Assembly: GCA_037179335.1 (NCBI GenBank)
Contig: JAKZHN010000002.1
Span: 434,001 to 498,000, forward strand
DNA from: Cyclaneusma minus
Taxonomy: Eukaryota > Ascomycota > Leotiomycetes > Marthamycetales > Marthamycetaceae
Direction of reading: 5' to 3'
DNA length: 64,000 nt
Below the pieces are notes generated by a model, which was given only the letters and a program-made list of their open reading frames with translations, had not been told where the DNA came from and made no database searches. Shown piece by piece: positions 1 through 10,100 of the stretch. The position numbers and the translations under genes were made by a program. Numbering within the stretch: the first letter of the stretch is position 1; each line of letters begins with the position of its first letter.

Positions 1-770
1 GGCCAGCTTCTTCAGATGGTCGACCGGCCCTTCTTCAGATGATGTCGTCGTCGGAGATCCATAGACCCATTTGCTCTTGGCGCCGTCGACATGTCGTTGT
101 TTTGACTTGATATCGTGCCCACAATAAACTCCTCCTCTACCCAACGAACCCCGCCAATATCCCTTCTACCAGGACAAATAGCTGCCTCAACCGCAGAGGC
201 TATTGCAAACCTCGTTCCGAGTTCTGCAACCGAAAGGAGAAAGGAGACTCACCGCTGACCATGGTCGGTTTGTGGCACCTCTGGGTCAGTACCGAGTCCT
301 CAAAAATGTTTCATGCCTCCATGAGCGACGCGTGGGATGAAGGCTGACCTTTGTGTGTATGACCAGATCGTATCAACTGCTGTCTCTCCAGGATGCGATA
401 TAAGGATGGCGTATCTGGAGTTGTTGCGTCTGGAAAAGCGTCGGATACCACTGCGGAGTTTTGGGAGATCGGTCGATTGTTGCGAGATGGAGGTATGATC
501 AGGCTTCACAAGGTCTCTCGTACTGAACACACTTGCACGACCAGCCCGTGTCGGTTGTCTCTCGCCCCCTGAAGAGACATCATGAAGCGCTCCCCTCGAC
601 TCCTACTCGACCGAAAATCTCCAAGAATGAAAAAAGAAAAGGGACCTCCCTACGTATCAGTTCAACAACCAAGTTCGAATACCTGCGACATCCAGCGACT
701 ACGTCCGCAGTCGAGTCGCAACAATGGAGGACGACCGCGAACAGGATCCTCAGCAGGACTCCAGGAGCTA
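1..770. other. left edge, no gene recognised
   Basis: Ordinary base composition with short overlapping frames on both strands. None has a recognisable domain, a convincing start context or splice structure. The region may hold upstream exons of the split frame that follows, but I cannot support any. Confidence 0.5.
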
Positions 771-841
771 CAGCGGCAGCTCACCATGCCGATTCCCACC
801 ACCCTTGACGCCCAGAAGAATGGTGGCTTGCTGTCTCGGCG
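771..841 (+). repeat. copy A of a 71-bp coding-like repeat
   Basis: This segment matches 1176-1246 at all but about six of 71 positions. Read in the frame that gives MPIPTTLDAQKNGG, two of the differences are synonymous (Leu CTT/CTC, Asp GAC/GAT) and the others change Q/R, T/S and L/W. Downstream the same frame runs into a proline-rich stretch up to 1007. Unlike the other copy it is not followed by the GTACAT splice-donor sequence, and no intron copy precedes it. It is either a paralogous exon or a fragment left by a duplication. Confidence 0.6.
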
Positions 842-1057
842 TCCCGCCCGCCCTCGTCCACCATCTCCCCGTCCACCACCATCTCCTCGTCCGCCACCAC
901 CTCCCTCTACTTCACCTCCTTTGCATAATCGAGCCTCGGAGTGTCTGATCGGACTCTCGTCATGCAAAGCTACCAGTCCGGGAACATCCTCTGATTTCAA
1001 TGACTGAATCCACGAACCTGGGCGCATTGGTGAAACTGGAAGCGGAACTTTGCGAAT

Positions 1058-1417
1058 AGAGCCCGACGGCTTTGAACGAAGATCCCTTCTTTGATATGCC
1101 CCGACCTCCAGGCATCTCGGTCGCCAAGGTACATACCTTATCCTTGTGGATACTGAAGGTCTTGCTAACGAACAACAGCGGCGGCTCAGCATGCCGATTC
1201 CCACCACCCTCGATGCCCAGAAGAATGGTGGCTGGCTGTCTCGGCGACCAAGGTACATACCTTATCCTCGTGTATACTGAAGAGCTTGCTAACGAACAAC
1301 AGCGATGAGAATATGGCTCTCCACCTCCAACATCCAGCCCACGCCTGCTGGATCGCCGCAGAACCCCAACCAAAGCCCCTAGGGCTTGTCGCAGTTGATG
1401 GCTGGCGGCTAGGATAA
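1058..1417 (+). pseudogene. small split reading frame with duplicated intron (gene remnant or unrecognised gene)
   Basis: Three coding-like pieces join in frame: up to 1128 (ending in PRPPGISVAK), 1179-1252 (starting RRLSMPIPTT), and 1303-1417 (starting DENMALHLQ after the split Ser codon), with stop TAA at 1415-1417. The two introns, 1129-1178 and 1253-1302, are both 50 bp. Both begin GTACAT, carry GCTAAC as branch site and end CAACAG. The first piece is closed upstream by TAG at about 1055-1057, which may itself be a splice acceptor, so the true start is not visible. I recognise no family. It could be the 3' part of a real small gene or debris of one. Confidence 0.4.
1129..1302 (+). repeat. 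tandem intron-exon unit (intron, exon, intron)
   Basis: A 50-bp intron-like sequence at 1129-1178 is repeated at 1253-1302 with about four mismatches. A 74-bp exon-like segment lies between, so the repeat period is 124 bp. Donor, branch point and acceptor are identical in both copies. Because the exon is 74 bp, the second intron falls in a different phase (2) from the first (0), yet the reading frame stays open after both are removed. Confidence 0.7.
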
Positions 1418-1523
1418 CTCGCGCCCAAGCGACTACTATGACACGATGAAAATCGCGCGCTACACTGACACGTCTGAAAGCTCGACATACTGTGACACTT
1501 TAATGAGTCAAGAGCACTACTAT

Positions 1524-1570
1524 GTGCCGACGGGACTGGGCATCCGTAACAGCTACAGTCCCGTCGGCAC
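1524..1570. repeat. perfect 15-bp inverted repeat, 17-nt loop
   Basis: The arm at 1524-1538 (GTGCCGACGGGACTG) is exactly complementary to 1556-1570. As RNA or single-stranded DNA it would form a GC-rich hairpin. It lies inside a short open frame (1446-1691) of unknown status. No U-tract follows, so it does not look like a terminator. Confidence 0.8.
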
Positions 1571-2429
1571 CACCGACAGTGGATCGACTGAGCGGAGAGA
1601 CTACATCAACTGGCATCCTCGCAGACCCGTTCACCCCACACGCAAGCTCGGGGCTTGTTCAAACTTCGCAGGAAGACTAGTTTGCAATTGACCCTGGTCT
1701 CGAAGATGGAGCTCCGCGTGAGGCTTTTGCCAGGCAGCCCCAACGACCGATCACGGATCGGGCCTCGTCGCGCCTTCCTTCGCATTTGGCGGGGCTCGGT
1801 CCGTCCCAAAGAGTCCTCGTGGGACTTGAGCTATCTCGGGTAGCTGGAAGTCAACTCTGAAGGGAGAAGCGGTTCCTTCTCCCTGCTCATCCGCACTGAG
1901 CGGGCCTTGTGGCGAAGCGTTTTATTGCTGCTGGGTCCGGTCCCTCGTGAAGAAGCGGTCACACCGTCAGTGTATGAGTACAGTATGGAAAGGGGGCTCT
2001 CATCTCTGCCACAGCTTGTCCCGGAAGTCAAGTTTCCATCTTGCGCGCAACATCACGTCAAACACCTCTTCCTCAGGGATCTCTCGGTGCTGGTTGGAAT
2101 CTGGGGAACACAGCAGAGACACGTCTTTCCGCGGGCTCCTCATGAAACTGCGAAGAGCATTCGACTTAATATCGAAAGCTAAGCTCGACGAATGCTGTGA
2201 AGAGTTTGTGTTTCCCAAGGAGGAAGAACGGATATTCTCCTCTTGCGCTCCCCAAGCTAAGGTCACTGTGGCACCTAGTATTTCGGTTCCGCACCATCGT
2301 AACGGTCGCGGGAAAGGTAGAGGAGGGAGAAAACACTACCAATACCGAGGCGGAAATCATTCCGGGGCTATGTGAGAACACTGCTGTCCGGAAAGATTGT
2401 TTGAAACTGACATTTCGTAGGCTCGCATG
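1571..2429. other. no gene recognised
   Basis: Short frames on both strands overlap without domains. The sequence leads directly into the dehydrogenase remnant and may contain its decayed 5' part, but I can see no nucleotide-binding glycine motif. Confidence 0.4.
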
Positions 2430-2720
2430 GAAAATCTTCCCGGAAGTGAGGATGGTAGGGGCCGGCAAACCCGGTTCCATCATCCTCGTTGCGTCCATGC
2501 CCGGATCGATCGTCAACTACCCCCAGGAGCAATCTTGTTACAACGCGTCCAAGGCTGGCGTCATCCCGTTCGGAAAGTCGGTTATCGCTGCGTGCGGTGT
2601 CTTGTCTGATGCCAAAGTGGCCACCAGAGATCAGACGAATTCGGGTTTCAAGCAGAACAATGTCCCTGAAACCTGCATCGCCAACCCCTTCGAGGCTGTC
2701 GGGCCAGGATCCCAAGTATG
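2430..2720 (+). pseudogene. short-chain dehydrogenase/reductase fragment
   Basis: The plus frame reads GKPGSIILVASMPGSIVN and then SCYNASKAGVIPFGKS. These match the catalytic segment of classical SDR enzymes of the fungal sorbose-reductase/SOU1 type: the strand with the catalytic Ser and the YxxxK motif (here YNASK). The N-terminal Rossmann TGxxxGxG part and the normal C-terminal continuation after the motif (IRVNxISPG) are missing. The sequence after about 2600 diverges into unrelated codons. The piece covers roughly 45 residues of a family usually about 260 long. It is a truncated relic rather than a working enzyme, and it shows no RIP-like AT bias. Confidence 0.65.
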
Positions 2721-3946
2721 TGGTCAAGGAGGCTGGCAGAACACTGCCCGTGGTCATTGGGAACCTGGGATTCGAATGACACGCTCCGCGCAATGTTTTT
2801 GCCCAGTCAATGTCTTCGGACCTGCGACCGGTGGCGGAAAGCCAGCTTGTTCCGAAGCCAAATGGCCATACTCGAGCGGCCAAAAGCGTAGGCGGGGATC
2901 CTGGGGCATGGCCAAAAGATTCCGAAGGGCAGGAAAAAGGGTCAGCAACAGGGTGATCAGAGAAAGGGTGCGTCTCTTCGTCGGCGAGGACCTCGATGAC
3001 CATGAAGTCAGGGCTGGCGGACTTTGGGCTGTGTGATGTATGTCCTCCAGGGGCAAGGCCTCGCTCGGTAGGAATCATCCGTTTCTTTGCTCATAAGCTT
3101 TTCCAAGTTGTCTTTGCTGATTGGTGTGTGGAATAGTCCTCCAGAACTTCCAGGAGATGTTGTCGACGGAGGGCGACGACAAGGGCCTCGATGGAGCCTG
3201 TTCTTACGGGCTGGTCCTCGTCGTCGCCGAAGATAAGGCCAGTGAGGAACGTTCTTGGGAATGCGAGACACTACCGGATTCACCTCGCTGGTCGAACCTC
3301 CGATGTAGAGGAAATCCGTGAAGCTGCTGGCGAGCGCAGAAAGTCCGGACGACAATTTGGTCGTGGACGTGCTTTGCTAGTGATGGAGGAGGAGAAAGTC
3401 GACGTGAGCCGCCCATGGAGAGTGCTGATGGGAAAAGTGTCCGGGGCTGGGATGGGAGGCTCTGTGGAAGACTCTCGGTAGATAGTTCGTCGTCGATTGG
3501 GGAGCTGGCGGCCGAGTAGATAGAATGAATAAAAAGGCAGTGCCTGTGATCGCCTGCGCTCCTAAACCTCCACCTTCAACCATCGCTCCGCAACGTCTGT
3601 GCTACATTTTGCTTCTTGGTCACGGAACTTCTCGATTTGATTCTTCAATCAAACGATCAATCCCATGCACTCCTTTACCTCCAGCCATTGCTGTTCGCTC
3701 CACAGCAACGTCGAGACTCGAGACTACGTCTTGCTTCTTGGTCGCTGAACTTGTCCATCCGATTCTCCATCCAATTGTGCAATCCTCAACATTTCTCCAC
3801 CTGCGCAACTAGTCAAGGCCCAAGAATCCGTAAGTTCCCTCTCCGTCTGCCCGCGCAATCCATCCAGGCTTCCATTCACCTTGCTCTGCTCCCACCCTCC
3901 AACACCACTGACGCGCCACCTGCTTAACCAGATCACCAACGCCAAG
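2721..3946. other. intergenic, degenerate repeat near the downstream promoter
   Basis: No gene is recognised. At about 3607-3660 and 3727-3785 two related segments both begin GCTTCTTGGTC and continue with similar pyrimidine-rich sequence. They may be a diverged duplication in the 5' leader or promoter of the gene at 3947. A 95-codon frame at 3525-3812 spans them, but it is probably leader sequence. Confidence 0.4.
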
Positions 3947-4450
3947 ATGATTCGCCGCAGCCCCACCGCCATCACCGCCGACAACGACGATTTCGAAGGC
4001 TACTACATGAAGCGCTTCCTCGAAGGTCTCGCCCGCCAGAGGCCCCGCGGCGGCGACATTCTTACTACGGGCGCATATCAGAGCGAGTCAACGTCGTTCG
4101 AGCAGATGCTGAAGACGCCGGAGAAGAAGAAGACCAAGGAGGAGAAGAAGAAGACCGAGAAGGAGAAGAAGACGAAGGCGGAAGATCCCGTTCGTGTCAA
4201 CAAGGGAGGCTGGCTCCCGTTGCCCTTCACGATCGAGCAGGCTTTGGCCAACTCGAAGCCTACGTACATGATGACCGTTGAGAAACCTGTCGAGAAATCC
4301 GTTGTCAACAATGCCAAGGTCACCCTGCGCAAGTCTAAGCCGAAGGAGAATTCCAAGCGCAAGGAGAATGTCCAGCCCAAGGAGGACGCCCAGCCCAAGG
4401 AGGACGCCCAACGCCACACTTGCACTTGCGAGGAGTGCAGTGAGAAGTAA
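3947..4450 (+). CDS. lysine/glutamate-rich hypothetical protein (167 aa)
   Basis: The ATG lies in a good fungal context (CCAAGATGA) and the frame is open for 167 codons. I recognise no family. Residues about 50-80 are a run of KKK/EKKK repeats that should be a charged helix or coiled coil. Residues about 125-155 contain KEN/KED repeats (PKEDAQ twice). The last residues are CTCEECSEK, a Cys-rich tail. No signal peptide or membrane segment is visible. An alternative 3' structure is possible. GTAAGA at 4447 and TTAG at 4495 would remove a 49-bp intron with branch GCTAAT and replace the end with about 33 further residues to a stop at 4596-4598, giving 200 aa. Confidence 0.5.
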   Translation: MIRRSPTAITADNDDFEGYYMKRFLEGLARQRPRGGDILTTGAYQSESTSFEQMLKTPEKKKTKEEKKKTEKEKKTKAEDPVRVNKGGWLPLPFTIEQALANSKPTYMMTVEKPVEKSVVNNAKVTLRKSKPKENSKRKENVQPKEDAQPKEDAQRHTCTCEECSEK

Positions 4451-6929
4451 GACATCTCAACCGTTAATGTATGGAACATCGCTAATAGTGATTAGGATGA
4501 CCTCGAGAAGTAGTGAGAACGTGAGCTCGACATGGGAGAGGCGAGAGTCTGTTCGGAATGCCAGTTTGACTGGAAGAAGTCTGGCCGATTTAAGATGAAT
4601 GTGAAAAACTTCAGCTTTAATGCTGAAGTCTTCCGCGATCTGTGCCAATTGGAAGGCCGGGAAGTAGTCCCCGTTGTGGATACAGTACCTGGCTACCAGG
4701 CAGCTCGTTTACTTACTTAGAAAGGCTCCGAACCTGTCTGGGAAACTATCCGAATGCCTTGGATAGATGTTTACCTGGGACCAGCCGGATCGCGGCTCGA
4801 CCGGGAATTCTGCTAGTTCATAGAGAACAGACAAATTAATTTCCCAGAACCTTTCCTCGGTCTTTCGCAAGTTAGTGACTATATTGATATGAAACTAAGA
4901 GTTTTCGTATATGGCCTGGGTTGACAAGGCCCTTGTCTGGGTATTTTCATGGCCGACTTACCAAATACTGAGCTTTGACAAGGAAGTCAAACGTTCAGCC
5001 CATGATCTGCATTCTCTCGAGCTCGTTCCAGGATCTCATTGTCCAATGCTCAGCTTCGCTCATCGCTCTTTCCAAAGTCAAAAGTGTTCTCCCTCATCGG
5101 TAGCTTCAAGGTGGTGACAGAGCTTCGACAGCAATGACAATACATGCTAAACGACAGCAACATACTACCTCAACAGTAGTGCTAATTCCCAAAAGAGCGT
5201 ATTTCCTTGCTAGTGCAAAATTTTGATGACCTAGAAGTTCGGTACTTTATCAGAGGAGAGAGCAATTACGAAGAATCGCTGGGTTTGAAATTTGCGAATT
5301 GATTTCAGAATCGCTCAAGATGAAATCCAATCATCAGACGTTCTTGTTTGGAGATTTTAAGTGAAACCCTCCAGGCCTTTATACTTGTGGAGGTCGATTC
5401 GATAGTTGGTCACATGATAACAATCCAACTCACCAAGTTTTCCTAGTTCATTAGTGAAGAACTCACACCTGCAAAGCCTCAGGGGGAAGTGCCAGCCTTG
5501 GCAGATCACTTTATTCTGCCTCACCCTTTACGAAAGGGCCTCAAAAACTATATAAGCACCCAAGTTCTCATTCTCTGTCTCGAGTAATTTCGAGACAATC
5601 ATCGCGACTCCCCATTGTCCCACCAGTCGTAGACTGTACTGAAGTCTCAACATTCTGAGATGTCAAGATCCAGCCCGGCGGTATTCTCACGAACTCGAGC
5701 GTGTCAAGTCCGGCAACGGCGACAGTTAATGCAGCGAGCGACAGTAGCCTGCTGCCTCAACAGCAGCATCGAGTTACAAACACTAGAGGTTTGTTCGAAC
5801 TCCGAAGCATAAGGAAGAACCAGACCTTTCCAGATAACCTATTTTGCCTTGGAGGAACGCTCACGCGTCACTGCAGCGAGGGATTTCAGGATGAACTGAG
5901 ATAGGAATTGTTCGTTTCTTTTCCTTGGAAATCTTGGGAGCGGAATTCCATCATCGTTTTATACCTTGGCGTCGAGGTAGACTGAGCGGAGTCTTGGAAT
6001 CCAGTCTAGACTGACGTTACTGCCATTGAACAGAAGTCTCCCCCTTGAGAGCGGGTGCTTTGATTGGTCAACTGTTAACGCTGTCAGAGAGCATCACGTG
6101 ACCATCTAAGACTCTGTTCTATATACCTTAGCTTTGACAGCAAAACATCTCATTGAAGGTGAGTCGAAGAGCAACAGTACATGGTTGCCAGCCCAAACTT
6201 CGCCAATCCAAGGACAGAACGTGGGCAATCAGTTCTCGAGCACGTACCCTGGCGGTGCTCAAATCCAGTAGGAGCAATTCTTCAAGATTTTCGAAAGATT
6301 TAGAGGCCTATCGGCAACTCTGAGTGCGTATGCTTTTGACTTTGCTCCTGTAGGATGTACAAGGTCCTTATTAGGAGGATAACTACTGTGGTATGGAGGG
6401 TAACGTGACTTGAACCCACCAAAGGATCAAGTGACATCGATCTTCCTCACGCGTGATATCACGAGTCTCGAAGACAACCCACCAGTTCCCTCTTCGCTGC
6501 ACCGGATCATATGGCAGGTATTCCTAGACACACTTTCTTCACGCACGGCACAGAACCCAAACTTTTCGTCGAAATTTGCAGCACGAAAACAAGCAAAGAC
6601 CCCTCACCGGCAAAGCCTCCTCAAAGCTCATCCTGGACTTCCGGGAGCCTTAAGAGCCTCGATCGCCTTGCACTCCATATCAAAGCATGCCCAAACTCTT
6701 GATTCCAGCTCAGCCAAAAGCACGTGAAAGCACCCCATGGGCCAATCTCCGTCACAAACACTCCATCTAGACTTTCCGCAGCTTGGACCTATGATATGAT
6801 GTGCAGATCTCCCCAGACACCCCCAAACCTTCTCTTCAAACCTTGATTTCGTAATCCCCAAACTCTAGAACACCCAGCATCTGTAAGCCGTTTCGCAGTC
6901 CAGCCGCCTCCGACCTAAACAAAGCCACG
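4451..6929. other. gene-poor interval
   Basis: No frame longer than about 105 codons and no domain is seen. TATA-like sequences lie at about 5548-5556 and 6119-6126, but no gene follows either. Segments at 5152-5180 and 5739-5766 are partly similar (both CGACAG...CCTCAACAG), hinting at old duplication. The 105-codon frame at 6410-6727 has no recognisable features. Confidence 0.4.
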
Positions 6930-7166
6930 ATGGAAACAGGCCATCAAGCGCTCGGGAACCGTGCCCTCCGAGCTAACATCTCGCACGGATTTCGCGCAAT
7001 GGCCAGAGACCAAAAATTGGAGAAAAACACCATTAAACGCATGAAACGCACGGAAGACGGGAAGAAGCTTTGGTACCTTGCATACCAAAGAAACCCCCAA
7101 CTAGAAGAAAAGTCAATCCAGGAGCGAGGAATATCCGACGCTTCTAGAGGAATGGTAGGAGGATGA
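6930..7166 (+). CDS. possible small basic protein (78 aa), doubtful
   Basis: The ATG at 6930 has a favourable context (CCACGATGG) and the 78-codon product is lysine/arginine-rich, with EKNTIKRMKRTEDGKK in the middle. There is no domain, signal peptide or membrane segment, and no supporting neighbour. It may be a chance frame. Confidence 0.2.
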   Translation: METGHQALGNRALRANISHGFRAMARDQKLEKNTIKRMKRTEDGKKLWYLAYQRNPQLEEKSIQERGISDASRGMVGG

Positions 7167-10100
7167 ATCGTGAAACCGCTACCTCACCGTTCGAAGTTGT
7201 TCAGAGTTTCACATGCTCACAGGTCGCTGAATATCGCCAGAACAGGAGTATGAAGACGTCGTGCATCACAGAGCGTGAAGTTGTGTAAGGCCGAGCCTTG
7301 CATGCGCCGACACGGTACCTGCATCCCCTCATCGTCCAGCAACCAGCCCTCGGTCCCTTGCATTCGCCTCGCCTTGCGCATATAAGCTTGTTAAGATGTA
7401 GGGATAGTCTGATATCAGCCGGGAAGCGATTCAGCCATTCGGTACAGAAAATCTCGGGATCTTCAACCCAGAATCCAGTGCGAGGATCCCGTACTGCACG
7501 GCCAATCGTCAACTGTCAAAGCAGGCTTGACATCACCGAGACGCGGTGTTACCGGTGTTTTGTATGTTCCTGCAGCAGACAAGACAGGAGATGCAAGGGC
7601 TGTCTTCAACTCTATCGATATCGATCCTCAACCAGATGGTTCCTTGCATGTCTGCATACACGAAGCCAGGATTACGCGGTCCCTGCCAAGACCATTGTGC
7701 CTTCTCGGCAATTGCGAATCTGACATAACATAACTTTGGGATTGAAGTTTGGGGACGGAAAGTCGTCAAGCCGATTGGATTGAAGAAATCCTATTCGAGT
7801 CGCTTTTGAAATTTCCGGCAAATAATGTCCCGAGTTCTGCGCATTTCTACATGTAGCAGTGGTGTTTTCTTGTTTGCTAGCCAAAATGCGGAGAAAGCTC
7901 TCGTGCGGGGTTTTTCATAAGTCATAAATAACCTACATGTAGAAAGAGTAAGGTCCAGCATGACCCCATCGTGAGGCTTTTTTACCTGATCGACCAACAC
8001 CAGACGGCTGTGGAGATGTCGCTCAAACCTCTTAGTCTTGCCTGTCCGTTCACAATCATGCTCCATCACAGCGGGAGCTTCATGTTTTCTCCATCGCCAT
8101 CGACGCCATGCGTGCCGTCGCTATCCATCGAGGAGACCCCAATGCTCAGGCTGAGAAATCCAAGGCTTCTCGAATTGATCCTTCGCGGCTCGCCTTTCCC
8201 TCTTGGCCCGAACTCCGGGGAAGAACCCTCGATTCCAGAAACGCGGCGCGAGTCATGCGAGTTCTTGTTCTCGGCCCTATCTTTGTCAACCTTGGCGATC
8301 CTCCATCACCACCAAGGAAGTCCAAGATAGCACGTGCCTGAGAATCAGTGCATTCCGTATCTTGGGCCGCCAGCGTTGGGCATCTATAGATCAGTGCTCG
8401 CCGACTTGTTCCTGGCTGGGAATCTGGGCCGTTGCGGGACATGGGTGGGAGTGCTGTTCCGCTGGGTAGTCCGCGGCTCCGCTCGAGATAAGCGCGGCGC
8501 CGGCACCGTACTAGGGCGGGATCGGGGGTCCTGTTTCGAGATGATGATCTTGATAAGATATAGCGCTGGGTGCTAGGGGTTAGTTTGGCAGCCGGTGGGT
8601 AATGAAGCTACATGTACCCTTCGGAAAGTTACGTAGTTTTGTGACACCGAGTAAAATGCCTTTGCGAGGCTCGTTATGCATATTTGTTTCAATGCCGGCT
8701 AGGAAATCACAACCCTGTTGGATGTGTTCGATGTGATCTTCAGCATAAGCCAAGTCTGCTAGGAGGTGACCATGGAGAAGGCCTTCAGAGATGTGATTCG
8801 CCAACTCGACTACCAGCCTCTAATGAACTCGACGTTGACTTAGAGTTGCTGAAGCTTCTTGTGTTGCAGTCAAGGTAGGGAGATCATCGACACTATCAAA
8901 GCTGTCCACAGTCGACATCCAATTCCAACCACCGCCGACCGGAGATGCTTCCGCAGCATCTTCAATGCGTCAGACCTTTGCAAGCACACACCACATCCCA
9001 GAACAATGATCCATTTGTCGCAAAGGCACGGGCCATCGTGAGAAATCCCCTTTTAGACCTAATATCTGTGCATAGCCATCCACCATCACCGCAGATCTAC
9101 TCGCCATAATCGAGGGAACCATCTAGCTGAGCGGTGGGAGGAGGGGGTAAGCTAGAGGGCCCCCTCGATTAACCAACAAACCTACGTGAAAAATCTCCGC
9201 AAGGCGTCAGCCAGTTGGAACCGAATTTCCGTCGGGTCCGTCTTCTGTGCTTTGGCCTTTCACAACAGCACAAAGCTGCGTTGAAAAAAATCTCCGAATT
9301 TCCAGACACGGCGTTACAGCGACGTGCTGGTGCAGAACGGGCGGCGGTGCTTAGGTGGTACACCAACTACCAAGTGCTTGGCGTCCATGGTTTCTTCAAT
9401 CTCCAATCTTGATCGGTCCGCGGATCGTCGCAGAAGAAAAGATCCGTTGTTGCACAGTAGGCGTCCACGACATCGGAGAGTTCTGTGTGTCGGTGACCGA
9501 GCACTTGTGGAGCCAGGTTGGTGGATTGGAATTTGGAAGTCTATCGAGACTCTGTGATGATTGACACATGTTGGGAGAACGGCTGTACTTTCACAGCCTC
9601 GCGCAACGGCTGAAGTCGGAAGTGCCTCGATGCATAAAAGCGTCTGCGTGGTGTTGACGTTGGTGTGAATCGTACATCAAGGCACATCCTTCCTTCCCGA
9701 CTGGCCAGCATCATGGTTTGCCTTGCGCTTCTCCCACGGTCCATAGGGCGACCAATCCGATCGCTCAGGCCATGAAATAGAGTTGGATCGCCATACCATC
9801 AGATCGTGGAATTCCAGAGACCAGGAGCCTGGAGCTAGAAGTGTCTTGGCGTCTCGTCAATGCTCTAGTCGTAGACTACCCGGTTAGCCCGAGGTATATC
9901 CGCATTACGACGCGGGGTCAGGGATTCCACGATCTGTAGGGCGACCAGTGTGAGACCTCCGGAGATATCTGATATGTTGCCATTGGGTAACTCTAAGCAC
10001 TTGATCTTGGAGCTAGAAGTCTAGAAGCTGTAGGTTCTGGGTGAAAAATTTTCAAGGTTTGAATAGAGTAGGAGTAGAAATGTGACGGAACGATCTCCGT

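Noticed and set aside
662..1258. 198-codon minus frame rich in Gly and Arg
   Set aside because: Antisense of the proline-rich stretch and of the repeated exon; the sense strand has splice signals and synonymous changes.
2368..3078. 236-codon minus frame
   Set aside because: It is the antisense shadow of the SDR fragment and its flank; no domain.
6395..6430. Possible minus-strand tRNA (T-loop-like GGGTTCAAGTCAC)
   Set aside because: Only a 4-bp T-stem, and no A box or acceptor stem at the required distance.
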